Below are positions 47,030-60,041 of a stretch of DNA of 64,000 nucleotides, in pieces. The translations under genes were made by a program, and so were the position numbers. A model generated the notes under the pieces. It searched no databases. It saw nothing but the letters and a program-made list of their open reading frames with translations, and had not been told where the DNA came from. The stretch's first letter is position 1. Each line of letters starts with the position of its first letter. Origin of the DNA: Linepithema humile (taxonomy: Eukaryota; Arthropoda; Insecta; Hymenoptera; Formicidae); NCBI RefSeq assembly GCF_040581485.1, contig NC_090130.1:1240001-1304000 (forward strand), written 5' to 3'.

Positions 47030-49183
47030 ATGAACAAGAGTGTTCACACGGTTTTATTGCCGCTGCTAATAAGCAATTACGTGTTTGGTTTGAAAATTGT
47101 CCAATTATCGACAGGTCATCTAAGACCATGGTTTGGACTCATATATATACTGCTACTCTGGTTAATTTATTATTGTCTCAGAGCGCACATTATAATAACA
47201 TATTTTGACTCCAATGTATATGTTATTTTTATTGGACTGCCCGATTTAACAGTGCAATTATCAGTTCTGTTTGGAATGTATCACAATAAGGTAAAAGAAC
47301 ATCCTTATAATCTTTTTTAATAACTAATAACAGATAAACTTTCCCAATACTTGTATAAAATAATGTAACACAAATACAACTTTTCGACGCTCATTTTTCT
47401 TATTATTATCATCAAGATGACGGTTTCGAATGTGAAGTCCACAACAAAATATAATATATAAATAATTTCAACAATTTTGTCACTATTAAATGATTCTAGC
47501 AATTCCTATAAAAAATTGAATCAAACTTTGTCAATATTCAGCTACTGTTGTTCTGCATTTTTCAATTACTTTTTCCTTTTTTTCATGCAACCAGAAATTT
47601 AAAAACTGTCTGAAAAAGTTGGCTATTGTGGACACGACGCTAGAAAACTTAGGAATAATTACAAATTATCGACCGCTACGCAAACAAATAATATGGACCG
47701 TTTTAGGATGGTTTGTAATTGCGATATCAGCAAACAATATGCATATAATATTTATTAAAAAAGTAATGGATTTTAACGCTATGACAGCTATCTATGTTTC
47801 TTATGTAATGAACCATTGTTTTCATATCAACCTCCTAGAAGATCTGACAATAATGAGTATTATTGGGTCAGTATTTTATATATACAAATATTACTTTTAG
47901 AATTAAAAATTCGTAAGTTTTAATAAAAAATAAAAACATCACAAACTATTTTAAAAACTTTATTACAATTGTATGTATGCTTATTATTATTAACCTTTAA
48001 TCGCCAGTTTTTCTTTCATAATTAGATACGTAGGCTTAAAGTTTGATCAAATCAATGAACAGCTTAGAAATATGGCATACAATAATAAATATGGAATGAC
48101 ACAAACTTGGGATAATACTGTGTTAAATGTACGTCAACGACAATTTGCAAAAAATTCAAGTAATAAATGGACGATATGGACAATAATGTAAGACAATTCA
48201 CGTAGATAATTTTTGTCAATCAAATTTTGCGCTGCTAACTGTAATATCACATTTACATAGACAGCTTCATTTGGAATTACGTAAAATATCTCGCGAGCTA
48301 GACTCGATATTCGGAGTACAGATGACTTTCAAAATGGGATATTACTTTATTTGCTTGACAATAGATTTGAATAATGTTTATAATGTGATATTCAACCGCA
48401 GTTATACAAATTGCATAGTACTGTACAGTATTCTTGTCATATTATGGTTTTCCCACAATATTATGAAACTTCTCATCATTAATTTAGTGTGCGAGAAAGT
48501 CAGCAACCAGGTATCAAATTTGTATGTTTGCATTCAAAATGCATTCGTTCAAATTTTTTTCGTTTTTAGTAATTGTATGAGTACTAATTGTGATAAATTT
48601 TAAATTACTAAATTAAATGACTCATCTTTATTTCTGCGTATTTTAATTTTAGGCAAATTCAACAAAAAATTTTCTATATAAAATATCGCAAGCTATGAAC
48701 GATGTTGAAACATGTGAAAATGTAAGTTGTAATATAACTTTAACAAATATTATTAAACTCTTTCAAGTAGAAAATGGTCATTATCTAACGTCATTATTTT
48801 GTTGTCATAATGTCGTTATGATTAGTTATTAGAACGACAAAAAGACGTCAAATAATGCTTGCTACTTGGAACATCTTACTGTTAAATTAGCTTTCAAAAT
48901 GCAGAATTAAAAATGACTATTATTTTGTACTGATAGATCTCACAACTACTGTTACATATAAAACAGTCGCCACTCAGATTTTACGGGATTGGGCTTTTCC
49001 AATTTGGCTACAAATTTATTTATGTGGTATGATTATAATTATCATAAATTATCATCATGTATAAAGCAAAATTTAATGTTTAAAAAAATTACTGTTTTTT
49101 AGTTTGTCTCATCAATTGGAACTGTTGTAGTTATATTAATACAAACCTATACACAATCAAAAATTTTGTTTAAAGATATATAG
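47030..49183 (+). CDS. gustatory receptor, copy 17 (7 exons, 394 aa)
   Basis: Exons 47030-47290, 47595-47866, 48026-48187, 48261-48510, 48653-48721, 48937-49026, 49103-49183. Open frame. Exon 1 belongs to the VHTVLLPLLISNYVFGLKI type of the long-intron subfamily, but intron 1 is short (304 bp) and has no mariner fossil. Exon 6 reads LRFYGIG, Tyr replacing the Cys found in nearly all copies, and ends YV. Exon 7 ends KILFKDI. Confidence 0.89.
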
Positions 49184-49534
49184 TTAAAGCAATATACGTA
49201 TGTAGAAATATCTTAAATCATCGTCGGCGTACAATATCCTGTATGTAAAATGTTTTGCAAATATATATTTTAGTTATATGTATATGTATTTCTATCATCA
49301 TATTAAACAAAGCATATTATACAAAGCGTATAAATATTACTTCAGAAAATTTCATATTAATATTATAATTTTAGTTAACATCACCAAAAAGCAATTGTAT
49401 CGTATATTTATACGTTATTAATAAATTTCTTTAAACGAGTATTACAAAAACGTATAAATTTAATATTTAATCTAAAAATGTTTCTCATCTATTATCAGAT
49501 CTTTTTTCATAAATCGCAATATATATAATTCCAG
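49184..49534. other. spacer behind copy 17 (MITE-free reference site) and decayed promoter
   Basis: The flank lacks both MITEs seen behind related copies: TTTCTATCATCATATTAAAC at about 49289-49308 is the empty site of element A. It leads into an upstream module (about 49467-49530) that is broken off before the GATCGATAG box and joined to an exon 7. Confidence 0.65.
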
Positions 49535-49615
49535 TTTGTCTCATCCGTTGAAATTGTTCTAGTTATATTAATACAAGTGCATACACAATCAGAAAATATG
49601 ATTAAAAATATTTAG
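49535..49615 (+). pseudogene. gustatory receptor relic: lone exon 7
   Basis: An isolated exon 7 (FVSSVEIVLVILIQVHTQSE and six more codons to TAG) directly behind the first part of an upstream module (CAATATATATAATTCCAG). Everything from the rest of the promoter to intron 6 is missing. The GT of the TVLVILIQ context is changed to EIV. Confidence 0.85.
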
Positions 49616-50065
49616 TCAAAGCAATATACATAAGAATATATTAAACCACATTGTTTGCATACAATATCCTGTACGTAATATAATTTTTTTTTAAATATAT
49701 TTTTGACAGTTATAGGTAATCATTTCTACCATTATATTAAACAACAGCGTATTATATAAATATTTTTTAAGAATATTTTATATTAATATTACAATTTTAT
49801 TTAGTACTATCTAAAAACATTTCTATCGTATATCTCTTCGTTATTAGTAAATTTATTGAAACGGGTATTATGAAAACATACAAATTTAATTTTTAATCTA
49901 AAAATGTTTTATATCTATTATCAGATCTGTTTTTACAAATTGCAATATGTATAATTCAATGGATCGATAGTTCTAATGTACATTATGGTAACAATTATAA
50001 TTACAAAGTTGAGTCAAAGTTGTGTAGTATAGTCAGTTGAAAGCAGATAGTTCACAATGTTTGCA
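49616..50065. other. spacer before copy 18
   Basis: 3' flank of the relic and upstream module of copy 18 (about 49903-50065), with ATAGTT / AATTAT arms. The tract before the start carries an extra in-frame ATG at 50057. Confidence 0.5.
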
Positions 50066-53000
50066 ATGAACAAGAATGTTCACACGGTTTTATCGCCGCT
50101 CCTAATAATCAGTTATGTGTTTGGTTTAATTGTACAATTAGATATAGGTCATCTAAAACCATGGTTCGGACTCTTCCATATATTGCTATTATGGCTAATT
50201 TATTATTTTCTCCGAATACACATTGCAATAATACAATATTTTAGCTTCGATATGTGTTTTCTATGTTTTATTCTTTATTGGCTGTGCGATTTCATGGCGT
50301 TATTATCAATTCTATTTAGAATGTATCACAATAAGGTAAACAAATGTCTATATAGTCTGTTTTAGTAACCTATTTTAGTAGTCTATTGTAGTAAATAAAA
50401 AGTAATTAGATTTTCTAATCGATTTTGATTATTTTCAAACAATTTTAGTATAGAAATAACTTAACATTAATTGTAAATAAATTTGAACAGCTCTTTAGTA
50501 TTTATATGTGTATATGTATATATGTACATATATATGACACATATCCACAATATATGACATTAACAGTATATAAAAATATATATACACAATATATAAAATT
50601 GTGAAATATCTTCTTATATAATGAAATATCTTTATTCTAAATCTTTGAACAAAATGTTAAATAAAAATTAATTTTTTAACAATAAATATAAAATATATCT
50701 TAAAACAATATATGTATATATTATAACACAATCTTTTGAAAACCAAATTTATGACAATATTACGCGTAAGATCAATTTCGCAAATAAACACTTTATATTG
50801 AACCTGTCAAAAGTTTTTTATTTGATTGTCTAATAAAAAGTGCAATACACTTTATTAATATTAATAAACACATTACTTTATCTAATCAATCAAATAATTT
50901 CCATCGTTTTCGATGACGAATCGAAATTAGTGACTTTCCTTTGAATAAATTGCGGAATGCATTATGATTCACCTTCATGAAGCGTCTAGATAGTAGTGTC
51001 ATTAAAACCAAATCCGCAGCATTAAAAATTTGTACATTATTTCCTAACTGTTTTGGAAATCACAGCAGCTATTTCATATATTTTAAAAATGCTTTCAGTA
51101 AAAGCAAAAATATATTAACCTTCTCGAAATTAACTCTTAAATAACACATGAATGCAAATGCAACTTTTCGACGGACATTTTTATGCGTGAACTCAATTAA
51201 AGTAAACTAATTTTACATTAAAATGTACAGCTGAAGATGTGAAGTTCACAACAAAATACAATACCTAAACATTTTTAACAGATTTGCCACTATTTAACAA
51301 TTCTAGCGATACCTATTAAAAATATAACCAAACTTTGACAGATTCAATATTTATCTACTGTTGTTGCACATTATCATGAATTGACTTTTCACTTTTTTCT
51401 TGAACCAGAAATTTAGAAAGTGTCTGAAAAAGTTGGCTATTGTGGACACCACATTAGAAAAATTAGGTATAATAACAAATTATCAGCAGCAGCGTAAAAA
51501 AATAATATGGACCGTTTTAGGATGGATTACAGTAGCCATATCAGTAAACAACGTGCAAAGTGTTTTTATAAAAAAATTGTATGATTATAACTTCACAACA
51601 GCCATCTATATCACTTATGTAATAAACCATTGCTCTCATATCAACCTCCTAGGAGATCTAACAATGACGAGTATTATTGGGTCAGTATTTTAAATATACA
51701 AATATTATTTTTAGAATAAAAAATTAATAAGTTTTAATAAAAAATTAAAACTTATTATTTACTAATTATTTTAAAAATTTCTTAAAATTTTCTTACAATA
51801 CATTTGTATGTATATTTATCAATATAAATCATTAACGATCAGATTTTCTTTTATCTTTAGGTACGTAGGCGCAAAGTTTAACCAAATCAATGAACAACTT
51901 AGAAATATGTCAAACAATAATAAATATGAAATAACACAAACTTGGGATAATATCGGGTTACATACAACTCAACGACAATTTGCGAACACTTCAAGCAATA
52001 AATGGATGATATGGATTATAATGTAAGACCATTCGTGTAATTATTGTAATTACTGTCAATCAATTTTTGCACAGCTAAGTTTAATATCATATTTACGTAG
52101 ACAGCTTCATTTGGAATTACGTAAAATATCTCGCGAGCTAGACTCGATATACGGAGTAGAGATGACTTTCAAAATGGGTTGTTACTTTGTTTACATGGCA
52201 ATTGATTTTAATAATATTTTTCATGCAACATTCTTCAGGAGTTATACAAATCATACAGTATTGCACACTATTATTATCATATTCTGGTGTTCTCACAATA
52301 TTTTGAAACTTCTCGTCATTAATTTAGTGTGCGAGAAAGTCAGCCATCAGGTAATGAATATGTGTTTACGTTCTAAATACACTAATTCAAATTTTTCTTT
52401 TTTAGTAAGTATATGACTACGAATTGTTTTAAATTTTAGATTATTAAATTAAACAACTTATATTCATATTTGCTTATTTCAATTTCAGGCAAATTCCACA
52501 AAAAATTTCCTAAATAAAATATCGCAATCTATGAACGATATTGAAACATGTGAAAATGTAAGTCGTAATATAACTTTAACAAATGTCATTAAACTATTCC
52601 AAATAACAAGTAATTATTATCTAACGTCATTTATTTTGTTGTCACAATGTTGACATAATGTCGTCATAATTATTAATTAGAACGACAAAAAAACCTCAGA
52701 TAATGCTTGTTACTTGAGACATCTTATTGATAAATGAACTTTAAAAATGCAGAATTATAAATGTCTCTATTATATTGAACTGACAGATCTCACAACTATT
52801 GTTACATATAAAACAGTCGCCACTGAAATTTTACGGAATTGGGCTTTTCCAATTTGGCTACAAACTTATTTATAAGGTACAATTATACTTATGCAATTAT
52901 TACCAATATACAAATAAATAAAACAAAATTTTATGCAATTTTATACAATTAATGTTTAAAATGTTAAAAAACTTACTGTTTTCCAGTTTGTCTCATCAAT

Positions 53001-53067
53001 TGGAACTGTTCTAGTTATATTAATACAAGCGCATACACAAACTGAAAATATCTTTAAAAATAATTAG
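50066..53067 (+). CDS. gustatory receptor, copy 18 (7 exons, 397 aa, long intron 1)
   Basis: Exons 50066-50335, 51409-51680, 51861-52022, 52101-52350, 52489-52557, 52787-52876, 52987-53067. Open frame. Exon 1 is the longest (90 codons), with extra residues in the loop before TM2 (IIQYFSFDMCFLCF) and GLIVQLD where others have GLRIVQLP. An in-frame ATG three codons upstream could serve instead. Exon 3 follows TTTAG with G instead of A, still coding Gly at the split codon. Exon 6 reads LKFYGIG and ends YK. Confidence 0.88.
50805..51100 (-). pseudogene. mariner transposase fossil, antisense in intron 1 of copy 18
   Basis: Aligned by position and by the shared TTCCTAACTGTTTTGGAAAT stretch; frame-broken. 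Confidence 0.6.
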
Positions 53068-53556
53068 CTAAAGCAATATACGCAGAAATATCTAAAACTA
53101 CATCGTCAGCGTACAATATCCTGTACGTAATATTCTTTTAAAATGTATTTTTGACTGTTATACCGTTTCTATTATAATATTAAACAACAGCGTATTAAAT
53201 AAGAACACTTATATTATAATAATATTATAATAATAATAAATATATTACTATAAAATATTTTATATTAATATTGTAATTTTAGTTAATACTGATTGTAAGT
53301 AAAAACGATTGTATTGTACATTTTTCGGTTAATAATAAATTTCTTTGAACAAATATTACAAAAACATACAAATTTAATTTTTAATCGAAAAATGTTTTTT
53401 ATCTATTATCAGATCTCTTTTCATAAATCGCAATATGTATAATTCAATGGATCGATAGTTCTAATATGAATTAGGATAACAGTTATAATTACGAAGTCGA
53501 CTCGAAGTTGTAGTACAGTCGATAGAAAACGGATAGTTCGCAATATCGGCCATAAC
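53068..53556. other. spacer between copies 18 and 19
   Basis: 3' flank of copy 18, an ATATTATAATAATA-rich tract near 53210-53265, and the upstream module of copy 19 (about 53391-53556). The ancestral ATG is changed to ATA at about 53551-53553. Confidence 0.55.
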
Positions 53557-56304
53557 ATGAGTGTTCGAACGGTTTTGTCGCCGCTGCTAATAAGCAATTA
53601 CGTGTTTGGTTTAAGAATCTTCCAGTTACCAATACGTTATCTAAGACCATGGTTTGGTCTCTTCTATATATTGCTATTATGGTTAATTTATTATTTTCTC
53701 CGAATGCACATTATAATAAGATATTTTAACTTTGATGTAAATTTCATTCTTAATTGCTTGTGCGATTTCACAGTGCTATTATCAATTCTGTTACGAACGT
53801 ATTACAATAAGGTAAAAATGTCTACATAATTCTTTTTAATAAGCGATTTTGTAATAATGTCGATCTTGATTATCTTCGGACAATTTTAGAATTGGAAGTA
53901 GATTAACATTAATTGTTAGTAAATGTGAACAGCTCTTTTAGTATATATAAAATATATCTAACAATAGCATATGTAAATTATAACACATTTTTTTGAAAAC
54001 CAAAATTATGACACTTTACGCAAAAATTTAAATTCTGACAATAACACTGTACATTGAATTTATCAACAATTTTGATTCAATTTTCCAATAAAATACAACC
54101 ATTTTATTAATATTAATAAATACTTTAATACAACAAATCAATCAAATAATCACCATCGTTTTCAATGACGTTTCAAAATTAATCGGTTTGCTTTGAATAA
54201 ATTACGGACTGCATCATCACCCACCTTCATAGCATCCAAACTGTAGATTTTCATTAACACTAAAATTGCAGCATCAAAAATTTGCAAACCATTTTGTAAC
54301 TATTTTGGAAATTACAGCAGCCTTTCCATATTTAAAAATACGTTCAATAGCACAAAAAATGTTAAAGCTTCTCAAAACTCGAATAACAAAATGTTATGTA
54401 AATGCAACTTTTCGACGCTCATTTATTTTATGTTTGCAAGTTCAATGGAAACAAACTAATTTGAAACAAACATCAAAATGACAGCTGAGAATGTCAAGTT
54501 GCAACAAAATATAATACATAATTATTTTTAACAGTTTTGTCATTATTAAAGAATTTTAGCAAAATCTTAAATTAAAAATCAAATCAAAGTTTGACAGACT
54601 TGATATTTATCTATTGTTATCTTGCATTATCATTAACTTGCTTTGTTTTCTTTTATCTTGCATCAGAAATTTACAAATTGTCTGAAAAAGATGGTTATTG
54701 TGGACACTACACTAGAAAAATTAGGAATAATGACAAATTATCAGCATTTACGTAGACAAGTAATATGGGTCGTTGTAGGATGGTTTGTTATATCCATTAT
54801 AGTAACCACTGTGCATATCATACTTATGATACAAATGTATGATTGTAACGCTATGACAACTATCTATCTTCATTGCTTATGGAATTATTGCTATCATATT
54901 AACCTCTTAGAAGATCTAACAATGACGAGTATTATTGGGTCAGTACATTAAACGCACAAATATTATTTTCAGAGAATTAAAAAATTGAAAAGTTTTAATT
55001 TTTTATCAATTTTAATGAAAAACTAAACCTTCTTTGATTTCTAAAAAATTCTATTATAATACATTTAAATATATATTTATTATGTATACATATACATCAT
55101 TAACTACCAGTTCTCTTTTTATATTTAGATACGTAGGCGTAAAATTTAATCAAATCAATAAACATCTCAAAAATATGGCAAACAATAATAAACATGGAAT
55201 GACACAAGCTTGGAATAACACCGTGTTACATATGTCTCAATTTGCGAACATTTCAAGCAATAAATGGATGATATGGATTATAATGTAAGACCATTCGTGT
55301 AATTATTGTAATTACTGTCAATCAATTTTTGCACAGCTAATTTGAATATCATATTTATGTAGACAGCTTCATTTGGAATTACGTAAAATATCTCGCGAGC
55401 TGGACTCGATATACGGAGTAGAGATGACTTTCAAAATGGGTTGTTACTTTGTTTTCATGGCAATTAGTTTTAATAATATTTTTCATGCGACATTCTTCCG
55501 CAGTTATACAAATCATACAGTATTGCACATTACTCTTTACATATTCTGGTGTTCTCACAATATTTTGAAACTTCTTGTCATTAATTTAGCGTGCGAGAAA
55601 GTCAGCCATCAGGTAATGATATTTTGTTTACGTTTTAAATATACTGATTTAAATTTTTCCTTTTTTTAGTAACTATATGACTACTAATGTGTTAAATTTT
55701 AGATAATTGAATTAAACGACTTATATTTATATTCGCTTATTTCAATTTTAGGCAAATTCCACAAAAAACTTCCTAAATAAAATATCGCAGTCTATGAACG
55801 ATGTTGAAACATGTGAAAATGTAAGTCGTAATATAACTTTAACAAGTGTCATTAAATTATTCCAAATAGAAAGTAATCATTACCTAACGTCATTTATTTC
55901 GTTGTCACAATGTTGACATAATGTCGTAATAATTGTTAATTAGAACGACAAAAAAACCTCAGATAATGCTTGTTTCTTGAGACGTATTATTGATAAATTA
56001 ACTTTGAAAATGCAAAATTATAAATATCTATTATATTGTAATGATAGATCTCACAACTATTGTTACATATAAAACAGTCGCCACTCAGATTTTGTGGAAT
56101 TGGACTTTTCCAATTTGGCTACAAATTTATTTATGGGGTACGATTATACTTATGCAATTATTACCAATATATAAATAAATAAAACAAAATTTAATGTTTA
56201 AAAAAATTACTGTTTTCCAGTTTCTCTCATCAATTGGAACTGTTCTAGTTATATTAATACAAGCGCATACACAAACTGAAAATTGGTTTAAAAATATTAT
56301 GTGA
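53557..56304 (+). CDS. gustatory receptor, copy 19 (7 exons, 391 aa, long intron 1)
   Basis: Exons 53557-53811, 54667-54938, 55129-55284, 55363-55612, 55752-55820, 56048-56137, 56221-56304. Open frame. The usual ATG has become ATA; translation would start at an ATG a few bases downstream (MSVRTVLSPL), which shortens exon 1 to 85 codons. Exon 3 lacks two codons (HMSQFANI against TPQRQFAN). Exon 7 begins FLSSIGTVLVILIQ and ends NWFKNIM. Confidence 0.88.
54055..54350 (-). pseudogene. mariner transposase fossil, antisense in intron 1 of copy 19
   Basis: Minus-strand fragments similar to copy 21. A + strand ORF across it (54266-54481) is chance. Confidence 0.62.
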
Positions 56305-56801
56305 AAGCAGTATACGTAGAAATATCTTAAACTATATCGTCTGCGTACAATATCCTGTACATAATATTCTTATAAAATGTATTTTTTACCGTTATATGTG
56401 CGTACTGTTTCTATTATCATATTATACAACAGCATATTAAATAATAAAATTTATATTATAATAATATTATAGTAATTATAAATATATTACTTTAGAATAT
56501 TTCATATTAATATTACAATTTTAGTTAATACTAATTGTAAGTGAAAAGAATTCTATTGTATATTTTTCCATTAATAATAAATTTATTTAAACAAATATTA
56601 CAAAAACATATAAATTTTATTTTTAATTTAAAAATGTTTTGTCTATCTATTATCACATTATCTATTATCTGTTTTCAAAAATTGCAATATGTATAATTCA
56701 ATAAATCGATAATTCTTAAGTGCATTAAGGTAATAATTATAATAACGGAGTCAGGTCAAAGTTGTAGTGCACTCGGTAGAAAACAGTTTGCAATATTTGC
56801 T
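56305..56801. other. spacer between copies 19 and 20
   Basis: 3' flank with an AT-rich TATTATAATAATATTATAGT tract, then the upstream module of copy 20 (about 56633-56801), in which CTATTATC is locally repeated. Arms ATAATT / AATTAT. Confidence 0.5.
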
Positions 56802-59542
56802 ATGAACAACAATATTCACACGGTTTTATCGCCGCTGCTAATTAGCAATTACGTGTTTGGTTTAAAAATTGTCCAATTACCGACGGGTCATCTAAGACCA
56901 TGGTTTGGACTCATATATATATTCTGGTTAATTTATTATTGTTTCAGAGCGCAAATTATAATAATATATTTTGAATTCAATGTATATTTATTTGTTTATT
57001 GGTTGTGCGATTTCACAGTGCTATTATCAATTCTGTTAGAAATGTACCACAATAAGGTAAAAATGTCTACATCTTAATCCTTTTTAATAACCAATTTTGT
57101 AATAATCTTGATCTTCATTATTTTCCAACGGTTTTAGAATTAGAAGTAGATTAACATTAATCATTAGTAAATGTGAACAACTCTTCTAATATATATAAAA
57201 TATATCCAACAATAACATATATAAATTTTAATACATTTTTTGGAAACCAAAATTATGATAATTTTTGCAAAAAATCAAATTCTGAAAAAAACACTGTACA
57301 TTGAAATTATCAACAATTTTTATTCAATTTTCCAATAAAATACAACGATTTCATTAATATTAATAAATACTATGATTCAACAAATCAGTCAAATAATTCC
57401 ATCGTTTTCAATGACGTTTCAAAATTAATCGGTTTACTTTGAATAAATTGCGGATTGCATCATCACCCAACTTTACAGCATCCAAACTGTAGATTTTCAT
57501 TAAGACTAAAATTGCAGCATCGAAAATTTGCAAACCATTTTCTAACTATTTTGGAAGTTACAACAGCCTTTCCATATTTCAAAATACTTTCAATAGCACA
57601 AAAAATTTTAAAACTTCTTATAACTCAAATAACAAAATGTTATGTAAATGCAACTTTTCGACGCTCATTTATTTTATGTTTGTAAGCTCAATAGAAACAA
57701 ACTAATTTAAAACAAACATCAAAATGACAGCTGAGAATGTCAAGTTGCAACAAAATATGTATAATACATAAATATTTTTAACAGTTTTGTCATTATTAAA
57801 CAATTCTAGCGATACCTATTAAAAATCGAATCAAACTTTGACACACCTGATATTTATCTATTGTTATCGTGCGTTATCATAAACTAGCTTTTTTATCTTG
57901 CACCAGAATCTTACAAACTGTCTAAAAAAAATGGTTATTGTGGACACTACACTGGAAAAATTAGGAATAATAACAAATTATCAGCATTTACGTAGACAAG
58001 TAATATGGGTCGTTGTAGGATGGTTTGTTATAACCATTATAGTAACCACTGTGCAAATCATATTTATGATACAAATGTATGATTGTAACGCTATGACAAG
58101 TATCTATCTTACATGCTTATTCACATATTGCTATCATATAAACCTCTTAAAAGATCTAACAATGACGAGTATTATTGGGTCAGTACTTTAAACACATAAA
58201 TATTATTTTCAGAAAATTAAAAAATTTAATAAGTTTTAATTTTTTATCAATTTTAATAAAAAATTAAAACTTCTTCGCTTTCTTAAAAACTCTATTATAA
58301 TACATTTGAATGTATATTTATTATGTATATAAATCATTAACCATCAGCTTTTATTTTATTTAGATACGTAGGCGTAAAATTTAATCAAATCAATGAACAA
58401 CTAAAAAATATGGCAAATAATAATAAACATGGAATGACAAAAGCTTGGGATAACACCATGTTATATATGCCTAAACGACAATTTGCGAACGCTCCAAGCA
58501 ATAAATTGATGATATGGATTATAATGTAAGTCTATTTGTGTAATTATTGTAATTACTGTCAATCAAATTTTGCACAGCTAATTTTAATATCATATTCACG
58601 TAGACAGCTTCATTTGGAATTACGTAAAATATCTCGCGAGCTAGACTCTATATACGGAGTAGAGATGACTTTCAAAATGGGATGTTACTTTGTTTTCATG
58701 GCAATTGATTTTAATAATATTTTTCATGCGACATTCTTCTGCAGTTATACAAAACATACAGTATTGTACATTCTTTCAATATTCTGGTGTTCTCACCATA
58801 TTTTGAAACTTCTCGTCATTAATTTAGCGTGCGAGAAAGTCAGCCATCAGGTAATGAATTTGTATTTTCGTTTTCACATTGATTCAAATTCTTTTCTTTT
58901 CTAATGACTATATGATTATTAATTGTGTTCAGTTTTAGATTATTAAGTTAAACGACTTACATTCATATTCTTATTTCAATTTCAGGCAAATTCCACAAAA
59001 AATTTCCTAAATAAAATATCGCAATTTATGAACGATGTTGAAACATGTGAAAATGTAAGTCGTAATATAACTTTAGCAAATGTCATTAAACTATTCCAGG
59101 TAGAAAATGGTCATTATCTAACGTCATTATTTTTTGTCATAATATTCACATAATGTCGTCATGATTATTAATTAGAACGACAAAAAAACGCCAGATAATG
59201 CTCACTACATGGAATATCTTATTGTTAGTTTAGTTTAAAAAATGCAGAATTATATATAAATGTCTCTATTATATTATACAAACAGATCTCACAACTATTG
59301 TTACATATAAAACAATCGCCACTCAGATTTTGCGGAATTGGGCTCTTCCAATTTGGTTTTAAACTTATTTATAAGGTACGATTATACTTATCATGCAATT
59401 ATTACCAATATATGAGTAAATAAAGCAAAATTTAATGTTTAAAAATATTACTATTTTTTAGTTTATCTCATCAATTGGAACTGTTCTAATTATATTAATA
59501 CAAACGGGTACACCAAATGAAAATTTGTTTAAAAATATTTAG
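56802..59542 (+). CDS. gustatory receptor, copy 20 (7 exons, 391 aa, long intron 1)
   Basis: Exons 56802-57056, 57907-58178, 58364-58525, 58604-58850, 58986-59054, 59286-59375, 59462-59542. Open frame. Exon 1 lacks two residues in TM1 (LIYIFWLIYYCF). Exon 4 lacks one codon (VLYILSIFWCS). Exon 3 has NKLMIW where others have NKWMIW. Exon 6 reads FQFGFKLIYK, and exon 7 FISSIGTVLIILIQTGTPNE. Exon 2 (NLTNCLKKMVIVD) is nearly the same as in copy 21. Confidence 0.88.
57295..57600 (-). pseudogene. mariner transposase fossil, antisense in intron 1 of copy 20
   Basis: Minus-strand remnants including an FKYGKAVV-like and a KIVRKWFANF-like stretch, frame-broken. Confidence 0.62.
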
Positions 59543-60041
59543 CTAAAGCAAAATACGTAGAAATATCTTAAACTACATCGTTTGCGTACAATATCCTGTA
59601 CGTAATATTCTTTTAAAATATATTTTTGACGGTTATATGTGCGTACCGTTTCCATTATCATATTAAACAACAGCGTACTAAATAATAATGCTTTTATTAT
59701 TATAATATTAAAGTGATCATAAAAACATTACTTTAATATATCTCATATTAATATTACAGTTTTAGTTAATATTAAATGTAAGTGAAAAGAATTTTATTGT
59801 ATATTTCTCCGTTAATAATACATTTCTTTAAATAAGTATTACAAAAAAACATAAAAATTTTATTTTTAATCTAAAAATGTTTCTCATCTATTATCAGATC
59901 TCTTTTAATAAATCGCAACATGTATAATTCAATGGATCGATAGTTCTAATGTGCCTTAAGATAACAATTATAATTATGAAGTCGAGTCGAAGTTGTAGTG
60001 TACTCGATAGAAAACGAATAGTTTGCAATATGTGCCATAAA
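59543..60041. other. spacer between copies 20 and 21
   Basis: 3' flank of copy 20 and upstream module of copy 21 (about 59875-60041). The tract before the start reads ATGTGCCATAAAATGAATG. Confidence 0.5.

Noticed and set aside
54266..54481. 71-aa + strand ORF (similar one at 57455)
   Set aside because: The coding similarity here is on the minus strand (mariner fossil); the + strand frame is chance.
59949..60041. N-terminal extensions of copies 11, 21 and 22 through open upstream frame
   Set aside because: The upstream stretch is the conserved promoter module and is not open in most copies; the ATG at the conserved position or just beside it is preferred.
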